From Bacteroides muris (ex Afrizal et al. 2022) (lineage in GTDB: Bacteria > Bacteroidota > Bacteroidia > Bacteroidales > Bacteroidaceae), in assembly GCF_004793475.1 (NCBI RefSeq), contig NZ_SRYZ01000037.1:1-36095 (forward strand): 36,095 bases of DNA, written 5' to 3'. The position numbers and the translations under genes are program-made. Below the pieces are notes generated by a model. It saw nothing but the letters and a program-made list of their open reading frames with translations. It had not been told where the DNA came from and did not search any database. Below, in pieces: positions 15,325 through 23,273 of this stretch (positions are counted from its first letter, which is position 1; the number at the start of each line of letters is the position of its first letter).

Positions 15325-16766
15325 GCTCTTTTTTTCTTTAAGAGGAATTCAATGCTTTCCCGGAAGATGGTAGATTGTAGTTTCCACAAAACCAGTGCAT
15401 AAAGCCCGGCTACCATAATGATTTTGGCTGCCATATTTAAGTATAGGTTTTCTATGGGTTGAGTGGCATAGTGAGTTGATACTACGAGTACAATGGATAG
15501 GGAGAGATAAGGAGAGATGTCTTTCAGCATATCGCGCAGTCTTAATCCTATCTCCCTCTTGACAAAACGGAACCATACAAACAGCCAGCCGATATTGATA
15601 ATGACGAAAATACGCAGCATCCACTCCAACCCGTATGGGTATATGGCACATACAGCTACTATTTGCAGCAGGCTCAAGCTGATGGTGCTCCACATATAGA
15701 TAGAAGAATGCCCCCGGCTGATGAGCACGTTGGAGAACAGATTGTTGACGGGAATAAATGCTCCCCAAATACATAACAGTTGCAAGATATCGGCACTGGG
15801 CAGCCACTTCTCCGTGATAGTGATTATAATCAGTTCTTTCGATACCAAGCTCAATCCCAGCATGGCGGGGAAAGAGATAAAGGCGGTGAAGCGCAGCAGC
15901 TTTCTGAATATGGCGAGTTGCCGTGCCTTGTCGTCGGCAACCCGGGTAAAGACGGGTTGTGCAATGCCGTTTATCATGCCCGTAATCGTGGTATGTCCCA
16001 TGCCGTTCCACTTGTTTGCCTGGGTAAAGTTGCCTACTTCCCGTTCCGAATAGAACTTACCCAGCAGGACGGAGAACAGATTGTTATTGATTATGGTGAA
16101 GATATTCGTAATGATTATCTTACTGCTGAACCCTATCATCTCCTTAATGGGTGTGAAGTCGAACCGGAAGCGGGGTCTCCAACGCGAGAAGTAGAAGTTA
16201 AGAATCGTCATTACGGTGATGAAAGAGATGCTTTGCAATGCAATCCCCCAATAGGCGAATCCGTTGGCAGCGAGTGTGATGCCCACAATGCCGGAGACTA
16301 TCAGACTTGAAATGGAGATGATGGTAGTGTCCTTGATTCTGAGATTCTTGAACAGATAGGCTCTCGGTGCGATGCTCATGCTTGAAATGACGAATCCCAG
16401 GAAGGAGAGGCGGGAAAGCGGTACCAGTTCGGGAGTATGGTAGAAATCGGCAATCAGTGGCGCTACAAAGAAGAGCAAGATATATATAGTAGTGCTGCAC
16501 ATCAGGCTGAACCAGAACACGGCATTGTAGTCCTTATGCAAAGCCTCCTTCCGGTTGGTCAGTGCAGAGATGAAACCACCTTCCTGCAAGGCGGCGGCAA
16601 TGGCGGAGAAGATGGTAAGCATCCCTACCATACCATAATCCGAAGCATCCAGCAATCGGGCAAGGACTATTCCGAAACCTAGATTCAACAACTGCTGTAT
16701 ACCGTTGCTGAATCCTCCCCAGAAGAGGCCTTTGGCTGTTTTTTCTTTGAGTGATGTATCGGACAT
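15321..16766 (-). CDS. Oligosaccharide flippase (Wzx-type, MOP superfamily)
   Basis: The 481-residue polytopic membrane protein, with about a dozen hydrophobic helices, would flip undecaprenyl-linked oligosaccharide across the inner membrane. The start LKEKTAKGLFWGGFSNGIQQ followed by GFGIVLARLLDASDYG is typical of the WzxC-like group of lipopolysaccharide/capsule exporters. The loop MIGFSSKIIITNIFTIINNN and LLGKFYSEREVGNFTQANKW, and the internal amphipathic TRVADDKARQLAIFRKLLR, also match. It is the first gene of the operon. Downstream genes supply transferases but there is no polymerase or chain-length regulator here, so the product may be a single unit or share machinery encoded elsewhere. 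Confidence 0.94.
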   Translation of the reverse strand: MSDTSLKEKTAKGLFWGGFSNGIQQLLNLGFGIVLARLLDASDYGMVGMLTIFSAIAAALQEGGFISALTNRKEALHKDYNAVFWFSLMCSTTIYILLFFVAPLIADFYHTPELVPLSRLSFLGFVISSMSIAPRAYLFKNLRIKDTTIISISSLIVSGIVGITLAANGFAYWGIALQSISFITVMTILNFYFSRWRPRFRFDFTPIKEMIGFSSKIIITNIFTIINNNLFSVLLGKFYSEREVGNFTQANKWNGMGHTTITGMINGIAQPVFTRVADDKARQLAIFRKLLRFTAFISFPAMLGLSLVSKELIIITITEKWLPSADILQLLCIWGAFIPVNNLFSNVLISRGHSSIYMWSTISLSLLQIVAVCAIYPYGLEWMLRIFVIINIGWLFVWFRFVKREIGLRLRDMLKDISPYLSLSIVLVVSTHYATQPIENLYLNMAAKIIMVAGLYALVLWKLQSTIFRESIEFLLKKKRA

Positions 16767-16808
16767 AGTTTATTTTCTTGATTGAATGCAGAAGTATAGG
16801 GCGTTTTG

Positions 16809-16881
16809 AACGCAGAGACACAAAAACACAGAGTTTTCCTTTTCCCTTTTTTCTTTCTCTGTGCCTTCGTGTCTCTGTGTT
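16809..16881. repeat. Imperfect 25-bp inverted repeat between metG and the flippase
   Basis: The arms at 16809-16833 (AACGCAGAGACACAAAAACA then CAGAG) and 16857-16881 pair at 21 of 25 positions around a 23-nt pyrimidine-rich loop. The arms are made of short repeated words (CAGAG, ACACA). It follows the metG stop by 20 bp and precedes the flippase start by 42 bp, so it can form a long hairpin at the end of the metG message. No T run ends it. Confidence 0.75.
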
Positions 16882-16900
16882 ATCATTTACAAGTACAAGC

Positions 16901-18943
16901 CTATTTCACCTCGCTGCCCGGCTTCACCTCCTTCAGCAGTGAGGTCACCGCCAGCGAACCGTCGTAGTTCTCGGCAGAGAGAATCATTCCCTCACTTACC
17001 AGCCCGTTCTTGAATTGGCGTGGAGCGAGGTTGGCAATGAACAGCACCTGCTTGCCTACCAGTTCTTCCGGTTTGTAGTGCTGGGCAATGCCGCTGACGA
17101 TGGTGCGGTTTTCCAGTCCGTCGGCAATCTTGAACTTCAGAAGCTTCTTCATCTTGGGCACAGCTTCGCATTCAAGCACTGTACCTACGCGGATATCCAG
17201 CTTCTCGAACTCTTCGAAAGCGATGGTCGGCTTGATGGGGTTTGCTTTGTAGGTGGCGGCTTCGTTTGCCTTCTTGGTGGCAAGCAGCTTGTCCACTTGT
17301 GCCTGGATGACGTCGTCCTCTATCTTTTCGAACAGCAGTTCGGGGGTGCCCAGCTGATGTCCGGCAGGCAGCAGGTCGGTGTGTCCCAGTTCTGCCCAGT
17401 CGAAGCTGTCCATGTTCAGCATCTTGCGAAGTTTTTCGCTGCTGAAAGGCAGGAACGGTTCGAAGGCAATGGCAAGGTTGGCAACCAGCTGCAAGGAGAT
17501 GTGGAGAATGGTGGCTACGCGATCCATATCCGTCTTGGCAAGCTTCCACGGCTCTGTGTCGGCCAGGTATTTGTTTCCGATGCGGGCAAGGTTCATCGCT
17601 TCCTTCTGCGCGTCGCGGAACTTGAATACGTCCAGCAGCTTCTCTACCTCTGCCTTGACGTCGGCAAACTCTTTTAGCGTCTCGCGGTCGTATTCGTTCA
17701 GTTCGCCTGCGGCAGGCACTACGCTGTCGAAGTACTTCTTGGTGAGTTGCAGGGCGCGGTTCACGAAGTTTCCGTATACGGCAACCAGTTCGTTGTTATT
17801 GCGTGCCTGGAAGTCCTTCCAGGTGAAGTCGTTGTCTTTTGTTTCCGGTGCGTTGGCTGTCAGCACGTAGCGCAATACATCCTGCTTGCCGGGGAAGTCA
17901 ACGAGATACTCGTGCAGCCATACCGCCCAGTTGCGTGAAGTGGAAATCTTGTCGCCCTCCAGGTTCAGGAACTCGTTGCTCGGCACGTTGTCCGGCAGGA
18001 TGTAGCTACCCTCTGCCTTCAGCATGGCGGGGAACACGATGCAGTGGAACACGATGTTGTCTTTTCCGATGAAGTGCACCAGACGTGTTTCGGGGTCTTT
18101 CCACCATTTCTCCCACGTGTCGGGCAGCAGCTCCTTGGTGTTGCTGATGTAGCCGATGGGGGCATCGAACCATACATAGAGCACCTTGCCCTCGGCGCCT
18201 TCCACGGGAACGGGGATGCCCCAATCCAGGTCGCGGCTCACGGCACGCGGCTGCAAGCCCATGTCGAGCCAGCTCTTGCACTGGCCGTAAACGTTGGGAC
18301 GCCACTCTTTGTGGTCTTCCAGAATCCATTGGCGCAACCACTCCTCGTGCTTGTCCAGCGGCAGATACCAGTGCTTCGTCTCGCGCATCACGGGCTGGCT
18401 GCCGCTGATGGCGCTTTTCGGATTAATCAGGTCTGTAGGGCTGAGGCTGGTGCCGCACTTCTCGCATTGGTCGCCGTAGGCACCTTCGGCATGGCAGTGG
18501 GGGCACTCGCCGGTGATGTAACGGTCGGCAAGGAACGTCTTGGCTTCCTCGTCGTAGTACTGCATACTGGTCTTTTCGATGAATTCTTCCTTGTCATACA
18601 GTTTGCGGAAGAACTCGGAAGCAGTGTCGTGATGAGTCTTTGAAGTGGTGCGGCTGTACACGTTGAAGGAGATGCCGAACTCTTCGAAAGACTTCTTGAT
18701 AAGCGTATGATAGCGGTCCACCACGTCTTGAGGGGTAATGCCTTCCTTCTTGGCGCGGATGGTGATGGGCACTCCGTGTTCGTCGGAGCCTCCGATGAAG
18801 ATTACATCTTCCTTTTTCAGTCGCAGGTAGCGGACATAAATATCGGCAGGGACATAAACGCCTGCCAGGTGTCCGATATGAACCGGTCCGTTTGCATACG
18901 GCAGTGCCGATGTCACGGTGGTACGTTTGAATTTCTTTTCCAT
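16901..18943 (-). CDS. metG: Methionyl-tRNA synthetase
   Basis: The 680-residue enzyme charges tRNA-Met with methionine in the cytoplasm. It has the HIGH-type motif PVHIGHLAG near the start, a zinc knuckle [18 protein letters not shown], the KMSKS equivalent in the form DKISTSRNW, an anticodon-binding helical domain, and a C-terminal tRNA-binding EMAP-like domain (about 570-680: [20 protein letters not shown]). The frame is open to a TTG at 19009, but the ATG at 18943 starts the normal [20 protein letters not shown] promoter lies between the two codons, so 18943 is the start. A monocistronic housekeeping gene with no visible defect. Confidence 0.98.
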   Translation of the reverse strand: MEKKFKRTTVTSALPYANGPVHIGHLAGVYVPADIYVRYLRLKKEDVIFIGGSDEHGVPITIRAKKEGITPQDVVDRYHTLIKKSFEEFGISFNVYSRTTSKTHHDTASEFFRKLYDKEEFIEKTSMQYYDEEAKTFLADRYITGECPHCHAEGAYGDQCEKCGTSLSPTDLINPKSAISGSQPVMRETKHWYLPLDKHEEWLRQWILEDHKEWRPNVYGQCKSWLDMGLQPRAVSRDLDWGIPVPVEGAEGKVLYVWFDAPIGYISNTKELLPDTWEKWWKDPETRLVHFIGKDNIVFHCIVFPAMLKAEGSYILPDNVPSNEFLNLEGDKISTSRNWAVWLHEYLVDFPGKQDVLRYVLTANAPETKDNDFTWKDFQARNNNELVAVYGNFVNRALQLTKKYFDSVVPAAGELNEYDRETLKEFADVKAEVEKLLDVFKFRDAQKEAMNLARIGNKYLADTEPWKLAKTDMDRVATILHISLQLVANLAIAFEPFLPFSSEKLRKMLNMDSFDWAELGHTDLLPAGHQLGTPELLFEKIEDDVIQAQVDKLLATKKANEAATYKANPIKPTIAFEEFEKLDIRVGTVLECEAVPKMKKLLKFKIADGLENRTIVSGIAQHYKPEELVGKQVLFIANLAPRQFKNGLVSEGMILSAENYDGSLAVTSLLKEVKPGSEVK

Positions 18944-18987
18944 TGTGTTAGTATGTATCTCTTTTGTTATGAACGCTTTTGGAAGTG

Positions 18988-18995
18988 CAAAGATA
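18988..18995 (-). promoter_or_regulatory. -7 box for metG; decides its start
   Basis: TATCTTTG on the minus strand matches TAnnTTTG and is followed by C. Transcription would start near 18981, between the upstream in-frame TTG (19009) and the ATG at 18943, which rules out the longer reading. Confidence 0.55.
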
Positions 18996-19103
18996 GCTGT
19001 TTTCTGCAAAATATGAGTATTCTTCCAGATTCTTTCCAGATTTAGGCTTCATCTTTGCCATACAAAATGAACAAACTTGGTATTGATAATGTAAAAAAAC
19101 GAA

Positions 19104-19961
19104 ATGACTATGAAACTGGAAAAGTACTTCTTATTATTGGCGTTAGGCGTGTTTGCCTTTGCCTTGCAAAGCTGTGATGATGACGACAACGACGGAATCT
19201 CCGTGCCCGCGGAACTGAGTAATGCGTTGGCCAAGGAGCATCCCAATGCCCAGCGTATAGAATGGGAAACAAAAGGTGCATATTATGTGGCTGATTTCCA
19301 TGAGGACAATTTCGAAAAGGAGGCCTGGTTCACCAAAGACGGTGTATGGCAGATGACCGAAACCGACCTCCGTTATGCAGACCTTCCCGCTCCGGTGAGA
19401 AGCTCTTACGAGAGTAGTACCTATTATAATGTATGGAAGGTGGAAGATGTAGACAAGCTGGAACGTAAGGAAATGGCTGTTGTCTACATCATCGAAGTGG
19501 AGAAAGGTAATCAGGAAATGGACCTCTATTATTCGGAGGACGGCATTCTGGTGAAGGAAGTGGCCGATGCGCACAACGGCGGTTCTCCCGAAGATTATCT
19601 CCCTTCTGATATTTCCGCTGCCATCAAAGATTTTATAGCAGAGAAATATCCCAATGCCCGCATTGTGGATATTGAAAAAGAAAAGAACGGTATGACGGAA
19701 GTCGAAATCGTGCACGGAAGTATCAGCAAGGATGTGATGTTCACCGCTGAGGGTGCATGGGCCTATACTATCTGGGATATCAGTAAGAGACATCTGGAGG
19801 ATGTAGTGAAGAACGCCGTTACGGCTGCCCATCCCGGTTATGTCATTGATGATGCCGACTTTATTGAGACTCCCGATGGCAGTTACTTTTTGGTAGAGAT
19901 GGAGCAAGGGGAAAGGGAAATCTACGTAAAGGTGACAGCGGAAGGTGAAATACTGCCATAG
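19104..19961 (+). CDS. PepSY-like (DUF2874) lipoprotein
   Basis: The 285-residue protein has a lipoprotein signal ending at Cys24 (ALGVFAFALQSC), followed by an acidic run DDDDNDG. This run fits the Bacteroides surface-export pattern only loosely, because it is rich in Asp right after Cys. The rest is repeated PepSY-like units of about 60-70 residues, each opening with a helix such as LSNALAKEHPNAQRIEWE, IKDFIAEKYPNARIVDIEKE or VKNAVTAAHPGYVIDDADF, then paired beta strands (YVADFHED, VEIVHGSI, YFLVEME). PepSY-like proteins of this type are found in gut Bacteroides; their function is unproven. The start may be the ATG at 19104 or two codons later. It is a single gene, convergent with the DUF6078 gene. 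Confidence 0.88.
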   Translation: MTMKLEKYFLLLALGVFAFALQSCDDDDNDGISVPAELSNALAKEHPNAQRIEWETKGAYYVADFHEDNFEKEAWFTKDGVWQMTETDLRYADLPAPVRSSYESSTYYNVWKVEDVDKLERKEMAVVYIIEVEKGNQEMDLYYSEDGILVKEVADAHNGGSPEDYLPSDISAAIKDFIAEKYPNARIVDIEKEKNGMTEVEIVHGSISKDVMFTAEGAWAYTIWDISKRHLEDVVKNAVTAAHPGYVIDDADFIETPDGSYFLVEMEQGEREIYVKVTAEGEILP

Positions 19962-20024
19962 TCTTATACTGAATACTTCCCTTTAAATCAGCGTATTGTA
20001 TTTACCGCTTGTTTACCTTCTAAT

Positions 20025-20170
20025 GTAAAGCCGTTTACCATAGGGTGTAACGGCCGTTACTCCATATTGTAACGGTCGTTACATCATAGTGTAAAGCCTT
20101 TTACCTCGTAGTGTAAATGAAGTTACCGTTTGGGGTAACCGGAGTTATCATGTGAGGTGACCGGAGCTGT
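20025..20170. repeat. Seven-unit 22-bp array of GTAA-N6-TTAC palindromes
   Basis: Units begin at 20025, 20047, 20069, 20091, 20113, 20135 and 20157, exactly 22 bp apart. Each opens with a 14-bp dyad: GTAAAGCCGTTTAC, GTAACGGCCGTTAC, GTAACGGTCGTTAC, GTAAAGCCTTTTAC, GTAAATGAAGTTAC, GTAACCGGAGTTAT, GTGACCGGAGCTGT. The fifth base and its partner change together (A with T, C with G) in units 1-4 and 6, so symmetry is kept while sequence drifts. Symmetry fades towards the DUF6078 gene, whose stop codon touches the last unit. A half unit (TTTAC at 20012-20016) is in register upstream. The array fills the convergent gap after the PepSY-like gene. Confidence 0.9.
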
Positions 20171-20610
20171 CATGTGAAGTTGTACTCTTCTACATAAGCG
20201 TCGAAGTACTCCGTCCGTTGGAGTCCTAAGTTACGGGCAATTGCAATGACTTGTTGCTGCTCGGCAGGCGAGAGCAAGGTTTCCCCTTTCCGCTTCTGAT
20301 AATATCTTCGTATGCCCCATAAGCCGATGAGCCGGTAGCGGAACGCGGCGGACTGGCCGACAGAGATGGCTTCCGCCGTGTGGATAAAGCCTTTGGCATA
20401 GCGCACTTTCTTGTTCGGGCAATAATATCTGCATTTTCCCGCTGTAGTCTCCATTGCTTTCGGATTCAGTACATATAGGAAGATGGTGTTTGAGGGAGCA
20501 TGCGTATATGCAATCCGGCGCAGGCAGGTGTCGGCATGGGGGCATGTGTCAGTGGCGCATAAGCCGAAGTTATGGGGGACTTTGGAATAATCGAAGGTTT
20601 CTTCTTTCAT
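20170..20610 (-). CDS. DUF6078 family cysteine-rich protein
   Basis: The 146-residue soluble protein matches the DUF6078 group of Bacteroides. Near the N terminus it has FGLCATDTCPHADTCLRR with Cys18, Cys23 and Cys29, and later GKCRYYCPNKK with Cys60 and Cys64. This spacing suggests a metal or iron-sulfur site, but that is inference. The second half is basic and helical (SAAFRYRLIGLWGIRRYYQK, then LLSPAEQQQVIAIARNLGLQ). There is no signal peptide or membrane helix. It is a single gene with its own -7 box (TACCTTTG) 24 bp upstream and a 22-bp repeat array at its 3' end. Function unknown. Confidence 0.85.
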   Translation of the reverse strand: MKEETFDYSKVPHNFGLCATDTCPHADTCLRRIAYTHAPSNTIFLYVLNPKAMETTAGKCRYYCPNKKVRYAKGFIHTAEAISVGQSAAFRYRLIGLWGIRRYYQKRKGETLLSPAEQQQVIAIARNLGLQRTEYFDAYVEEYNFT

Positions 20611-20633
20611 TATCTTTCTGTTTTAAAGTCCTG

Positions 20634-20641
20634 CAAAGGTA
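20634..20641 (-). promoter_or_regulatory. -7 box for the DUF6078 gene
   Basis: TACCTTTG on the minus strand matches TAnnTTTG, followed by C, 24 bp upstream of the ATG. That leaves a leader of only about 17 nt. No clear -33 element is seen. Confidence 0.55.
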
Positions 20642-20932
20642 CAATTAGTTTGAAGAAACTTTGCCTGATATTTGTTTTATCTCGAAAACCTCCTTCACCA
20701 TCGGCCGGCAAGAGGGAAGGAAGTTTCACCGGGAATGCCGATGAACAACGCGTTTCAGAAGAAGATGAAGGATGTGGAGGATTGTTGTGACTCTGAATTT
20801 GACAAGTTGTCAATCTGTTCTGTTCATGGTAGGGAGCCGGCAGGAGTCAAAGTTCGATGGTATGGTTGTGCACCACCGATGACTCCTGCCGACTCCCGGT
20901 AACTCCTACTGTGAATCAGAGGGAGGCTGTAG
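20642..20932. other. Gene-free gap between DUF6078 and the GH3 gene
   Basis: I see no convincing gene in this gap. Besides the promoter of the DUF6078 gene it holds a pyrimidine- and purine-rich stretch (about 20688-20782) whose ends are loosely complementary (CCTCCTTCACCATC against GATGAAGGATGTGGAGG), a 15-nt palindrome TTGACAAGTTGTCAA at 20799-20813, and the long inverted repeat at 20832-20897. Short reading frames on both strands lack ribosome sites and any family resemblance. Confidence 0.6.
20832..20897. repeat. 18-bp inverted repeat downstream of the GH3 gene
   Basis: The arms GGGAGCCGGCAGGAGTCA (20832-20849) and 20880-20897 pair at 17 of 18 positions. Just inside, TCGATGGT pairs with ACCACCGA at 7 of 8 positions after a 4-nt bulge, leaving a 10-nt loop. 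The hairpin lies 35 bp beyond the stop of the last gene of the polysaccharide locus, where it may stabilise the 3' end or end transcription. There is no T run. Confidence 0.8.
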
Positions 20933-23230
20933 CTATTTCTTGAATGCGGCAGGCATCCGGAGCACGTCGTTCACCTTGCGGACGGAAGGAGAGACATCGG
21001 CAGTGACACTGCCTCGCAAGTCGCGTGACGATGCAGCCACCACAAACTTGTATTTGCCGCCGTCGGTGACCCATGCATTCTGTTCTTCGTCGAATGAGGC
21101 TAAGTCATCCGTATGAATGGTAAGTGTGACGACTTGGCTTTCGCCGGGTTTCAGCAGGCGGGTCTTGCCGAATGCCTTGAGCTCGTGGACAGGCTTGTCC
21201 AGCTTGCCGGCAGGTGCTTCCACATAAAGCTGCACTGCTTCTTTGCCGGCTTTCCCGCCCGTGTTCTTTACGGACACCCGGATAGTCACTTCCCCTTGGC
21301 TGTTCTCTACCGAAGGTTTTCCATATTCGAAGGTCGTATAGCTCAGACCATAGCCGAACGGGTAACTTACCTGCAGTTTTTGCGTGTCGAACCATCGGTA
21401 GCCCACATAAATGCCTTCATCGTAAAGCGTATAATCCACGTTTTTCACTTTGTGCGTCAATCCGGTCTTTACGGACCACCGGCGGTCAATCTTCTGGTCT
21501 ATCGGGAAGTTCAGCGAACTGCAATGGTCGCTCAGCGTAACCGGAAAAGTCATAGGAAGCTTGCCGGATGGATTGGCATGCCCGGTCAGTATATCGGCTA
21601 CGGAGTTTCCTCCCTCTTGTCCGGCCTGCCAGGAGAGCAGGATGGCATCGGGCATATCCTTCCAACTGTCGGTTTCGATGACACCGCCCACGTTGAGCAC
21701 CACTACTACCTTCTTGTTGGCCGCATGGAAGATACGGGTTACATTCTTCACCAATTCACGTTCCGTCTCCGACAAGAAGAAGTCGGAAGAGACCCGGTCG
21801 ACATACTCACCCGAGATGCGGCCCAGCGTGATGATGGCCATGTCGTTGCTTCTTGCGGCATACTTGATGATGGCAGTGTCCATCGGCATTTCGCCGATAC
21901 GTTTCTGCTCTCCTTGCTCTTGTGGCTTGTTGTGGGCCTGATAGAGAGCTTTGATGTTCTCATCCACGGTGATGTTCTGGTTTTTCAGTCCGTCCAGCAG
22001 CGATACTACGTAGGGACGGTTGATATCACCGGAGCCGGTACCTCCCGAGAAGAAGTTGTAGGAAACCACACCGAACAAGGCAATGTTTTTGTCTTGCGAA
22101 GACAAGGGCAGTGCCCGGTTGTCGTTCTTCAGCAATACCATGCCTTCGGTTGCCGATTGCCGGGTAACGGAGGCATGGGCCTTCATGTCGGGATTGTTGC
22201 CGTATTTGTATCCTTTGAAACGGGGAGTCTTGACTACCAGCTCAAGGATGCGGCGCACGTTGCGGTCCACCACGGCTTCGTCGAGTGTACCGTTTTTCAC
22301 TCCTTCAATGATGTGGGCGGCTTGTTCCTTGGTGCCCGGTTCCAGCATGTCGTTGCCTGCAATCATTTGGGAAGCTCCGTCGGCTCCTCCCCACCAGTCG
22401 GTCATTACGGTGCCTTTATATCCCCATTCTTCACGCAGGATGGTGGTGAGCAGTTCCGGGCTTTCGGAGGTGTATACATCGTTGATGCGGTTGTACGAGC
22501 TCATGATGGTCCAGGGCTGGCTCTCTTTCACTACTATCTCGAAAGCTTTCAAGTAGATTTCACGTAAGGCGCGCGGAGAGACAATCGCGCTGTTGTTCAT
22601 GCGGTTGGTCTCTTGGTTGTTGACGGCGAAATGCTTTACGGAAGTTCCTATGTCATTGCTCTGTACGCCGTCTACATAGGCCACGGCCATCTTGCCGGTC
22701 AGCAACGGGTCTTCACTGAAGTACTCGAAATTGCGGCCGCACAGCGGATGGCGGTGAATGTTGATGGCCGGAGCCAGCAGCACGTCGACACCATATTCCT
22801 TGGCTTCGTTGCCGATGACTTGTCCCACGTTCCTTACCAAATCCACATCCCATGTAGAGGCCAGTAGCGTTTCAATGGGGAAATGGGTGCAGAAGTAATT
22901 CTCTTCTCCTTCCACCGGCAAGATTCCGCATCCGGCAGGACCGTCTGAAAGAACCACACAAGGGATGCCCACGCGGGGAACCGGGTTGATGCGTCCCGCC
23001 GCACCGGGAATAACCTTCCAGGACTCTTTGATGTGAGGGGCCGCGTCAGGGTCTTGATGATACATGCGTGCTCCTACTATCAAATCGACTTTCTCTTCCA
23101 GAGTCATGGTCTTGATGATTGCGTCGATATTGTTTGCTCTTAGTTTCGGATTCCTGGCATCCACATGGGTGGAAGCAGCGAGGATAGCGGCAGTAGTTGC
23201 CAATCCTGTCAGTATTGTCTTTATTTTCAT
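20933..23230 (-). CDS. Glycoside hydrolase family 3, beta-glucosidase type
   Basis: The 765-residue secreted enzyme has a signal peptide (MKIKTILTGLATTAAILAAS, cleaved near residue 25), the GH3 N-terminal barrel (about 35-340), the C-terminal alpha/beta domain (about 370-610) and a fibronectin-III-like domain (about 675-745). The nucleophile is Asp278 in GTVMTDWWGG. The loop reads KHFAVNNQETNR, not the KHFPGHG of NagZ-type N-acetylglucosaminidases, so it belongs with beta-glucosidase/xylosidase-like members; the exact sugar is not readable. It is the last gene of the susCD operon, 43 bp after the MBL-fold gene. It probably works in the periplasm on oligosaccharides freed by the GH84 enzyme. 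Confidence 0.95.
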   Translation of the reverse strand: MKIKTILTGLATTAAILAASTHVDARNPKLRANNIDAIIKTMTLEEKVDLIVGARMYHQDPDAAPHIKESWKVIPGAAGRINPVPRVGIPCVVLSDGPAGCGILPVEGEENYFCTHFPIETLLASTWDVDLVRNVGQVIGNEAKEYGVDVLLAPAINIHRHPLCGRNFEYFSEDPLLTGKMAVAYVDGVQSNDIGTSVKHFAVNNQETNRMNNSAIVSPRALREIYLKAFEIVVKESQPWTIMSSYNRINDVYTSESPELLTTILREEWGYKGTVMTDWWGGADGASQMIAGNDMLEPGTKEQAAHIIEGVKNGTLDEAVVDRNVRRILELVVKTPRFKGYKYGNNPDMKAHASVTRQSATEGMVLLKNDNRALPLSSQDKNIALFGVVSYNFFSGGTGSGDINRPYVVSLLDGLKNQNITVDENIKALYQAHNKPQEQGEQKRIGEMPMDTAIIKYAARSNDMAIITLGRISGEYVDRVSSDFFLSETERELVKNVTRIFHAANKKVVVVLNVGGVIETDSWKDMPDAILLSWQAGQEGGNSVADILTGHANPSGKLPMTFPVTLSDHCSSLNFPIDQKIDRRWSVKTGLTHKVKNVDYTLYDEGIYVGYRWFDTQKLQVSYPFGYGLSYTTFEYGKPSVENSQGEVTIRVSVKNTGGKAGKEAVQLYVEAPAGKLDKPVHELKAFGKTRLLKPGESQVVTLTIHTDDLASFDEEQNAWVTDGGKYKFVVAASSRDLRGSVTADVSPSVRKVNDVLRMPAAFKK

Positions 23231-23273
23231 TGCAAGTGCCTGTTTAAGTATGATTTAAATTATTGGTTGTGCA

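Noticed and set aside
16809..16881. Invertible promoter of the kind that controls Bacteroides capsule operons
   Set aside because: The arms are separated by only 23 nt with no promoter between them, and no invertase gene is near. UpxY/UpxZ-type genes are also absent from the operon.
18944..19009. A TTG start giving metG 22 more residues
   Set aside because: The extra residues are not part of the family, and a -7 box at 18988-18995 would put the transcript start inside them.
20025..20170. CRISPR array
   Set aside because: The period is only 22 bp, there is no constant repeat alternating with unique spacers, the conserved part is a 14-bp dyad, and there are no cas genes in the window.
20672..20902. 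A 76-codon plus-strand frame in the DUF6078-GH3 gap
   Set aside because: It has no ribosome site or family resemblance and runs through the inverted repeat; it is probably chance.
21113..22567. A 484-codon open frame antisense to the GH3 gene
   Set aside because: It lies wholly within a gene with intact GH3 motifs, has no family resemblance or ribosome site, and is explained by the codon bias of the true gene.
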